This document shows, piece by piece, positions 58,769-64,000 of a stretch of DNA of 64,000 nt. The DNA is from Clostridia bacterium (lineage in GTDB: Bacteria; Bacillota; Clostridia; Oscillospirales; Acutalibacteraceae), in assembly GCA_017625095.1 (NCBI GenBank), contig JAGALQ010000020.1, forward strand, positions 94,297-158,296, in the 5' to 3' direction. How positions within the stretch are numbered: the first letter of the stretch is position 1; the number at the start of each line of letters is the position of its first letter. Under the pieces are notes generated by a model, which saw only the letters and a list, made by a program, of their open reading frames with translations, was not told the origin of the DNA and made no database searches. The position numbers and the translations under genes are program-made.

Positions 58769-59692
58769 ATGCTTCACAACTCCGAATTCAACCGTGAACT
58801 GATGAAAAAAATCGGCTTCCCCGAAGAGGCTCAGTACTGCTTCACAAGAGTGTTTGAGCAGCTTGACGCTAACAAAGAGTGGGGCGATGAACTCGACGCA
58901 ATCTATGAGGAATATATGTTCCCGTGGGCAGATGAGCTCGGCAAAGCACTTGAAAAGGTAACAGCGCTTGCAACAAAGATGAATAAGCCTTCCTGCACAA
59001 TGCATATGGCATTCCTGCTCTGCTGCGGTGAGGAACTTCTTCGCCGTTACCGTGAGAAGGGTCTTTCCGACAAGATGTATTACGATCACATGTGCGACCT
59101 CAAGTACAAGCTTATCGAGTGCCGCAACTGCGAAAACTGCTGGGGCACATTCGTCGGCGGATGGTTCCACGGCCAGTATGAGATCGACCGCTTTGCACTT
59201 GGCAGATTCCAGTTCGAGCTGCGCGAGCTTGACGAAAAGCACGACGGCAAGGTGCTCTCAAGCGGACACGTGCTCCACAAGGGCGACAAGTACGTCAACT
59301 TCCACATTCCCTCATCGGGTGTGCCGCTCACAGATGAGGTCAGATTTGACGCATACAACCAGGCTCAGGAATTCTTCAAGGACGAATTTAACGGCGGCCC
59401 GATCCTTTTCGGCTGCGGCTCCTGGCTACTTTACGATAAGTACCTCGACTTCCTCCCCGAGAAGAGCAACACAGCAAAATTCATCCGCGATTTCGAGCTG
59501 CTCGAGCAGGAAGAATGTGAAGAATTCAACGACGGCTGGAGAATCTTTGACCGCTTCTCCGACCTGCCCGTTGAGCAGTGGCCCAGAGATAATTCTCTGC
59601 GCCGTGCATTTGCAGAGTTTGTTGAAGGCGGCGGCAAAACAGGCCACGGCTTCGGCGTAATCCTCTTTGATAAAGGTAAGATAATCAGATAA
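58769..59692 (+). CDS. GNAT-like acyltransferase domain protein (NAT_N plus GNAT_C type)
   Basis: 307 aa. The C-terminal half contains VNFHIPSSGVPLTDE...AQEFFKDEF and FGCGSWLLYDKYLDFLPEKSNTAKF, matching the GNAT_C pattern of a family of uncharacterised acyltransferases (HIPxG..., CxSWLL, PxSN). The N-terminal half is all-helical (MKKIGFPEEAQYCFTRVFEQL) and fits the partner NAT_N domain. Such proteins are usually neighbours of glycosidases in Clostridia and may acylate sugars. The start ATG is preceded by GAGAGGA. It lies 140 bp after GH127 and 2 bp before recF. Confidence 0.72.
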   Translation: MLHNSEFNRELMKKIGFPEEAQYCFTRVFEQLDANKEWGDELDAIYEEYMFPWADELGKALEKVTALATKMNKPSCTMHMAFLLCCGEELLRRYREKGLSDKMYYDHMCDLKYKLIECRNCENCWGTFVGGWFHGQYEIDRFALGRFQFELRELDEKHDGKVLSSGHVLHKGDKYVNFHIPSSGVPLTDEVRFDAYNQAQEFFKDEFNGGPILFGCGSWLLYDKYLDFLPEKSNTAKFIRDFELLEQEECEEFNDGWRIFDRFSDLPVEQWPRDNSLRRAFAEFVEGGGKTGHGFGVILFDKGKIIR

Positions 59693-59694
59693 CT

Positions 59695-60789
59695 ATGAAG
59701 GTATTAAGCCTGAAAACCGAAAACTACCGCAACCTCGCCGCCAAGGAATACACCCCGGGCGGCGGGGTCAACATCGTTTGCGGCGAAAACGGGTTGGGCA
59801 AGACAAACCTTATCGAAAGCATCTGGCTTTTCACGGGCTGCCGCAGCTTCCGCAGCATACGTGACAAGGATGTCGTGCGCTTCGGCTGCGACGAGGCAAA
59901 GCTGCAGATGGAGTTTTTCTCGGGCAGCCGCAACAAGGAAGCTGAAATCAGAATCGATGACAAGCGCCACATAACCCTCAACGGAGTTGCACTTGCATCC
60001 GGAAGGAAAATGATGGGAGAATTCACGGCGGTTGTTTTCACACCGCTGCATCTGTCAATTGTAAAGGAAGGTCCCGAAGAGCGCAGAAAATTCCTCGACA
60101 TTGCGCTCAGTCAGCTCAGACCGAACTATGCAAAAACAATCCTCGAATACAACAAGGCTCTTGCCCAGCGCAACGCAACACTGCGCGCCGCAAGAGAGAA
60201 CCCCTCAATGGCAGCAATGCTCGATATATGGGATATTGAGCTTGCAAAAAAAGGCGCGGTAATAATTGAAAGCCGTATGAATTATCTTGAACAGATAAAA
60301 GACAAGGCGTGCGCCGCTTACGACGAAATTTCTTCAGGCAAGGAAAGTCTTGAATTAAAATACAAAGAATATGCCCGCGAAAGCGCAAACGGCAGAAAAG
60401 ATATTGCCCGGAGCATACTCAGAGCTCTGCAGGAGAAGCGCGAAAGTGACACGGAAAGATGCATCACAAGTGTCGGTGCTCACCGCGAGGATTTCTCAAT
60501 CGACCTCTCCGGCAAAAGCGCAAGGCTTTTCGGCTCACAAGGCCAACAGCGCTCTGCCGCACTCTCTCTCAAGCTTGCGGAAGCGGATATCATAACTCAG
60601 GTTACGGGCGAAGAGCCCGTTGTGCTGCTTGACGACGTATTCAGCGAGCTTGACCCGCAAAGACAGAAATACGTAGTCAGCCATTTTACAAACAGACAGG
60701 TTTTCATAACCTGCTGTGACGAAGAGAATATAAGCCGTATCGCAGACCTTGACGTAACTGTTGAACGGCTTGAAGGTCAGGTGAATTAA
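59695..60789 (+). CDS. recF: DNA replication and repair protein RecF
   Basis: 364 aa. The Walker A motif is CGENGLGKTN (residues 29-38). Further hallmarks are GVALASGRKMMGEFTAVVFTP and GPEERRKFLDIALSQLRP, GSQGQQRSAALSLKLAEADI (signature motif) and the Walker B VVLLDDVFSELDPQRQ. RecF helps load RecA at gaps with RecO and RecR. The gene starts 2 bp after the acyltransferase stop rather than at its usual place beside dnaN and gyrB, which indicates a rearranged location. Confidence 0.97.
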   Translation: MKVLSLKTENYRNLAAKEYTPGGGVNIVCGENGLGKTNLIESIWLFTGCRSFRSIRDKDVVRFGCDEAKLQMEFFSGSRNKEAEIRIDDKRHITLNGVALASGRKMMGEFTAVVFTPLHLSIVKEGPEERRKFLDIALSQLRPNYAKTILEYNKALAQRNATLRAARENPSMAAMLDIWDIELAKKGAVIIESRMNYLEQIKDKACAAYDEISSGKESLELKYKEYARESANGRKDIARSILRALQEKRESDTERCITSVGAHREDFSIDLSGKSARLFGSQGQQRSAALSLKLAEADIITQVTGEEPVVLLDDVFSELDPQRQKYVVSHFTNRQVFITCCDEENISRIADLDVTVERLEGQVN

Positions 60790-60791
60790 AA

Positions 60792-61370
60792 ATGTACGAA
60801 AATTGGGAGCAGCTCAGAAACGACTGTATGGGCTGCGATAAATGTGAACTGAGCAGAACAAGAACAAAGCTCGTATTCGGTGTCGGCAACGAAAACGCAA
60901 AGGTGCTCTTCATAGGCGAAGGTCCCGGCGCAAACGAGGACCTGCAGGGCGAACCCTTTGTAGGCAGAGGCGGTCAGCTTCTCGACAAATTCCTTGCCGC
61001 AGTTGATCTCGACAGAAAAAAGAATATCTATATTGCAAATATGGTCAAGTGCCGTCCGCCTCAGAACCGTGATCCGCTGCCTGCAGAGCAGGATATGTGT
61101 ATCGGCTGGCTCAGAGAGCAGACAAGGCTTCTCAAGCCTAAAATCATCGTATGCCTGGGCAGAATCTCCGCAACGAGAATCATCTCGCCCGACTTCAAGG
61201 TCACAAAACAGCACGGTCAGTTTATCGAAAAAAACGGCACGCTTATGATGGGCACGTTCCACCCCGCCGCACTTCTGCGCAACCCCAACCAGAAGCCTGC
61301 CGCACTGGAAGACTTTGTCGCACTGCGTGACAAGATTATGGAAGTTTGTCCGGAAACGTATGAGATGTAA
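60792..61370 (+). CDS. Family 4 uracil-DNA glycosylase
   Basis: 192 aa. The active-site motifs are LFIGEGPGANED (about residues 40-51) and GRGGQLLDKFL, with the C-terminal TFHPAALLRNP. Four cysteines, Cys12 and Cys15 (CMGC), Cys87 (VKCRPP) and Cys103 (DMCIGWL), fit the [4Fe-4S] cluster of family 4 UDGs. The enzyme removes uracil from DNA. It follows recF after 2 bp, giving a repair pair. Its stop codon TAA (61368-61370) lies in the left arm of a perfect 10-bp hairpin (61367-61389) that begins array 4. Confidence 0.95.
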   Translation: MYENWEQLRNDCMGCDKCELSRTRTKLVFGVGNENAKVLFIGEGPGANEDLQGEPFVGRGGQLLDKFLAAVDLDRKKNIYIANMVKCRPPQNRDPLPAEQDMCIGWLREQTRLLKPKIIVCLGRISATRIISPDFKVTKQHGQFIEKNGTLMMGTFHPAALLRNPNQKPAALEDFVALRDKIMEVCPETYEM

Positions 61371-61560
61371 AATCACAAAGTGATTTTACGCGATATAAAT
61401 CCTTTCGGATTTGCGATATATCTTCAATGCGATATGTCCCTTCGGGACACGATATGCGCTGCGGCGCACGGGAGGATTTATATCATATCGCAACCGAACG
61501 TAAGTGAGGTTATATCGCATTTATATATCGCAGTTGCCGCAAGGCAACTATATCGCCAAA
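61367..61560. repeat. Hairpin-module array 4 (GCGATAT/ATATCGC spacers)
   Basis: Modules: GTAAAATCAC/GTGATTTTAC (contains the udg stop codon), AAATCC/GGATTT, GTCCCttcGGGAC, GCGCtgcgGCGC, AACCgaa...GGTT, AGTTGC/GCAACT. The spacers are CGATAT up to about 61452 and ATATCGC after about 61485. A nested inverted repeat (GATATAAATCC at about 61392 and its complement at about 61474-61485) spans the left half. It ends at the ribosome binding site AAAGGTGG of the four-helix-bundle gene. Confidence 0.85.
61383..61436 (+). repeat. 54-bp direct repeat, left copy
   Basis: Starts ATTTTACGCGATATAAATC; identical to 62884-62937 at 48 of 54 positions by my base-by-base comparison. It is part of array 4, so the right copy is a displaced array leader. 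The two copies enclose 61437-62883. Confidence 0.8.
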
Positions 61561-61572
61561 GGTGGTAACGGT

Positions 61573-61914
61573 ATGGATAAAACGATAAAAGAATTGGCAG
61601 TTGAATTAACTGTTGAAATTACTGATATATGCGACAATATAAAAGGCAGAAAAGTGTTTATAAACCAATTACTCCGATCCTGTTCTTCTATCGGAGCAAA
61701 TACACACGAAGCAAAATATGCACAAAGCAGAGCAGATTTTATTAATAAGATTGAAATCGCTTTGAAAGAATGTTACGAAACAGAATATTGGCTGGAAATA
61801 CTTTTCAGAACCAATACCATTGACGAAAAAGCATATACGCAACTTCAAAACAAATGCGGCACTATAAGACGAAAGCTTATCGCGTCCGTTACAACTGCAA
61901 AAAGCAACAAGTGA
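61573..61914 (+). CDS. Four-helix-bundle protein (23S rRNA IVP / S23 family)
   Basis: 113 aa from ATG at 61573, seven bases after AAAGGTGG, which is also the last element of array 4. The sequence is nearly all helical with the family blocks LAVELTVEITDICDNIKGRKVFINQLLRSCSSIGANTHEAKYAQS and LKECYETEYWLEILF. Members occur as proteins in 23S rRNA intervening sequences and as a stand-alone family, and they are related in fold to Avd of diversity-generating retroelements. They are pentameric, basic and nucleic-acid binding in studied cases. No reverse transcriptase or variable repeat is seen in this window. The gene is A/T-richer than its neighbours and lies in the segment enclosed by direct repeats. 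Confidence 0.88.
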   Translation: MDKTIKELAVELTVEITDICDNIKGRKVFINQLLRSCSSIGANTHEAKYAQSRADFINKIEIALKECYETEYWLEILFRTNTIDEKAYTQLQNKCGTIRRKLIASVTTAKSNK

Positions 61915-61937
61915 GAGTATAAATTCGAGGTGATTGT

Positions 61938-62882
61938 ATGAAGCTTATCGACACAAAAAAGAGCAAAGAAATCGTTTCCGAATTAACAAAGAAGGCATCC
62001 GACACCGGCAAAAAAGCTGCAACCGGAGTTGCAAAAAGCGCAAAAGATTTAGCCGAAAAAGCAAAAAACGAAAGCTATGTGCGTAAGTTGAAAAAATACA
62101 ATCCTCTTTTCCCTGATCGTTATTTTTCAGACGAGTTCAATTGCCCCAATCTCATTACAATAGTTGATGATGCCGTACGCCGCGATATCGATGTTTGTGA
62201 AGGCGCAATCGGTTGGCTGAGCAAGGGTGCTGATATGGAAGTTTTACATCTTTATGATGAAGCTGTTGAAATGAGCGGAATTAAATTTATACCAACAGCA
62301 ACCTGCGACGCTGTTTATTATGTCAGCAGTTTCGACAGAAACATCTTCATCAGAACTGACTGTATCTTCAGCCGTGCACACGAGGAACGTATGGCTGAAC
62401 TCAAAAGCATTGCTCACTCTCTCGGTGCCAAGTCGTGTGAAATTGAAATATCTGAATCTTCAGTAGAAATTTCTTCACAGAAAAAAAGTTTTGCATCTTC
62501 ATCAACAGCAAATATCAGCAGTGTAAAAGCAACACAATCTGATTCTGCAGAACAAAACTCTTCTGCAAAAATCAGCAACCAACGCAGCGGAAGAATTGTT
62601 GCCGAGTTTGAGGGTAGCGACACCCCGACTCGTCCCGAACTGAAATGGTTTGCTAACGATGACACAATAAAAGGTCTCATTGAGATGAGATGCACAAATA
62701 ATAATTCAATAAAATCCGAAACTCTAATCTTGTCAGGCTCCTCGTCTGCAGCAATGTCACAGAAAACAGCCTATGCAATTGACAGCGCGGTGAGCAAACT
62801 CGGTGCACGTGCATCAACCAATATGGAAACAGAAGCTGTAAGAGAAAATACAAGTAAACTAATTTTCAATATTAAGTTTTAA
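61938..62882 (+). CDS. Unknown 314-aa protein with amphipathic N-terminus
   Basis: 314 aa; not recognised. Residues 8-45 are Lys/Ala/Glu-rich heptad-like sequence (KKASDTGKKAATGVAKSAKDLAEKAKN), suggesting an amphipathic helix or coiled coil. A compact central domain (about 50-170) begins KKYNPLFPDRYFSDEFNCPNLI and has DAVRRDIDVCEGAIGWL and SFDRNIFIRTDCIFSRAHEERMAELKSIAHSLGA. A Ser-rich linker follows (170-215), then a second domain ending IFNIKF. No signal peptide. The ribosome binding site is GAGGTG. It lies 23 bp after the four-helix-bundle gene and its codon use is A/T-rich. An accessory, possibly defence-type or mobile, gene is one option, but nothing shows it. Confidence 0.7.
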   Translation: MKLIDTKKSKEIVSELTKKASDTGKKAATGVAKSAKDLAEKAKNESYVRKLKKYNPLFPDRYFSDEFNCPNLITIVDDAVRRDIDVCEGAIGWLSKGADMEVLHLYDEAVEMSGIKFIPTATCDAVYYVSSFDRNIFIRTDCIFSRAHEERMAELKSIAHSLGAKSCEIEISESSVEISSQKKSFASSSTANISSVKATQSDSAEQNSSAKISNQRSGRIVAEFEGSDTPTRPELKWFANDDTIKGLIEMRCTNNNSIKSETLILSGSSSAAMSQKTAYAIDSAVSKLGARASTNMETEAVRENTSKLIFNIKF

Positions 62883-62883
62883 A

Positions 62884-62937
62884 ATTTTACGCGATATAAA
62901 TCATTGCGGATTTTCGATATATTTAAAATGCGATATG
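62884..62937 (+). repeat. 54-bp direct repeat, right copy
   Basis: Second copy of the array 4 leader (48/54 identical to 61383-61436). It directly follows the stop of the 314-aa gene and lies 32 bp before the ZnuB-like ATG, so it marks the right edge of the inserted-looking segment. Confidence 0.8.
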
Positions 62938-62969
62938 CACCTGACAATGCAAGAATTGAGGCAAAACAA

Positions 62970-63812
62970 ATGTCATTTATAACAGCAATAACCGAAATAT
63001 TTTCATATCCTTTTCTCAGGACTCCGCTGATTGTCGGAATTCTTGTGTCGCTGTGTGCCGCCCTGCTCGGGTCGGTGCTTGTGCTCAAGCGTTTTTCGAT
63101 GATCGGTGACGGTCTTTCTCACGTCGGCTACGGTGCACTCTGCGTTGCCGCGGCGGCAGGCGTTGCCCCGCTTAAAATCGCCATTCCCGTGGTTATAGTG
63201 GCGGCGTTCTTCCTGCTTCGCATCAGCCGCAACAGCCGCATCAACGGCGACAGCGCAATCGCCCTTATTTCGGGCACGGCAATCGCGGTAGGTGTGCTGA
63301 CGGTGAAGCTTGCAGGCAACGTAAATATTGACGTGGGCAGCTATATGTTCGGCAGCATAGTCGCAATCGACAGCTCGGACGTTATAATAAGCGTTGTGCT
63401 TTCCGCCGTTGTGATACTTATGTATCTGCTGATGTATAACGGAATTTTCAGCGTAACATTTGATGAGAGCTTTGCAAAGGCAACCGGCACAAAGGTATCC
63501 TTCTACAACACGGTTGTTGCAATTCTCACCGCAGTTACAATTGTTATAGGTATGCGTCTTATGGGCGCGATTCTTATCTCCTCGCTGCTGATTTTCCCCG
63601 CGCTTACCGCGATGAGGTTTTTCCGCAGCTTCCGCGGCGTGGTTATGTGCTCTGCCGTGGTTTCAGCGCTGAGCTTTTTTGTCGGCTTTGTTGCCGCATA
63701 CAGCTTTGACACACCGACAGGCGCAAGCGTTGTTGCAGTTAACGCGGTTATGTTTGTGCTCTTCAGCATTGCAGGCAAAATCAAGCAGAAAACAGCAAAG
63801 AAGCAGTGCTGA
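62970..63812 (+). CDS. ZnuB-like ABC metal transporter permease
   Basis: 280 aa from ATG at 62970; the longer in-frame start would lie in the repeat. Eight hydrophobic segments with the ABC-3 family block AALLGSVLVLKRFSMIGDGLSHVGYGAL near residues 28-55 and GMRLMGAILISSLLIFPALTAMRFFRSF (about 190-217). The permease would move Zn2+ or Mn2+ with a ZnuC ATPase and a ZnuA binding protein. Neither gene is upstream within this window; instead a repeat-bounded cassette and recF-udg precede it. Its partners could lie downstream beyond the IS element or have been separated. Confidence 0.92.
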   Translation: MSFITAITEIFSYPFLRTPLIVGILVSLCAALLGSVLVLKRFSMIGDGLSHVGYGALCVAAAAGVAPLKIAIPVVIVAAFFLLRISRNSRINGDSAIALISGTAIAVGVLTVKLAGNVNIDVGSYMFGSIVAIDSSDVIISVVLSAVVILMYLLMYNGIFSVTFDESFAKATGTKVSFYNTVVAILTAVTIVIGMRLMGAILISSLLIFPALTAMRFFRSFRGVVMCSAVVSALSFFVGFVAAYSFDTPTGASVVAVNAVMFVLFSIAGKIKQKTAKKQC

Positions 63813-63869
63813 TTAACTCTTGAGCCTTACAACCCCTCCGTCAAAACAAAGTTTTGACACGGTGAATTG
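63813..63869. other. Gap between znuB-like gene and IS30 element
   Basis: Contains CGTCAAAAC/GTTTTGAC, a palindrome probably at or near the end of the insertion sequence, and no gene. Confidence 0.4.
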
Positions 63870-64000
63870 TCAAGTAAGTGCAACACCATATCCGAAGAAA
63901 ATTTCGGCAGGTGAATGCCAACCAAGACATTTTCTTGGTCTGTTGTTAATGAGATTGACAACGAAATCGACATCATCTTGAGAAATCAAGCGAAAATCAA
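63870..64000 (-). mobile_element. IS30-family transposase, C-terminal end (cut by window edge)
   Basis: Minus-strand frame ending with TGA at 63872-63870. The last 43 residues, including FVVNLINNRPRKCLGWHSPAE followed by IFF, are the diagnostic C-terminus of IS30 transposases (NNRPRK, LG/LGW-x-PxE). The rest, including the D,D and E of the DDE motif, lies outside the window. The DNA just right of the ZnuB-like gene (63840-63869) probably includes the insertion-sequence end. Confidence 0.85.

Noticed and set aside
61573-61914. Diversity-generating retroelement
   Set aside because: The four-helix-bundle protein is related in fold to Avd, but no reverse transcriptase, template repeat or variable repeat is visible between udg and the permease.
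61573-61914. 23S rRNA intervening sequence
   Set aside because: No rRNA sequence flanks the gene; it lies between protein genes, so it is a stand-alone family member.

Overview
This 64-kb window looks like chromosomal DNA of an anaerobic, probably gut-associated Firmicute of the class Clostridia (Oscillospirales/Ruminococcaceae-like; inferred from gene content and strong AAGGAGG-type ribosome binding sites, not proven). It carries a normal set of core genes, several carbohydrate-active enzymes, ferredoxin-like oxidoreductases, and TTGACA/TATAAT promoters. No tRNA, rRNA operon, CRISPR array or prophage is visible. The left edge cuts a small leftward gene and the right edge cuts an IS30-family transposase.

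Layout. 284-8828 is a rightward run: a membrane sugar-nucleotide dehydratase, a PI-PLC-like protein, a PfkB kinase, a Gfo/Idh oxidoreductase, a polyprenyl-phosphate glycosyltransferase, a QueG-like Fe-S protein and a secreted GH98-like hydrolase. 8906-16285 is the leftward rimP-nusA-rnpM-infB-rbfA-nrnA-truB-ribF operon. A membrane protein and a Ca-type P-ATPase follow. rnpB (RNase P RNA) sits directly before an LCP cell-wall ligase, then uxaC and an aldo/keto reductase. 23998-36732 is mostly leftward: zinc-ribbon membrane protein, lipoprotein plus SDR, CNNM/CorC protein, alr, metY, apgM-like and purL. 37047-39615 is murA-walJ-rlmH. 40195-44058 holds a HAD phosphatase and a GH38-like protein. 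44212-47136 holds an MFS-like protein, two small membrane proteins and an SH3-repeat surface protein. 47259-53397 holds ppa, a lipoprotein, malic enzyme, a malate/lactate dehydrogenase and glpK. 53628-59692 holds two divergent glycosidases and an acyltransferase. 59695-63812 holds recF, a family-4 UDG, an accessory cassette and a ZnuB-like permease.

The most unusual structure is a set of intergenic hairpin-module arrays (28290-28550, 29718-29935, 31264-31447, 32669-32986, 39992-40073, 50262-50486, 51636-51880, 61367-61560). Each is a string of short, mutually different perfect or near-perfect inverted repeats separated by a constant spacer word. There are at least two spacer families: ATATCG/CGATAT and AAATCATG/CATGATTT. 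In most arrays the spacer flips orientation part-way, so the array as a whole has inverted symmetry. The same hairpin modules recur in different arrays and across spacer families, which suggests a combinatorial repertoire. In several cases the terminal hairpin contains the stop codon of the neighbouring gene. The array at 61.4 kb also begins a cassette (four-helix-bundle protein plus an unknown 314-aa protein) bounded by 54-bp direct repeats of the array leader. This is the best candidate here for an undescribed system.
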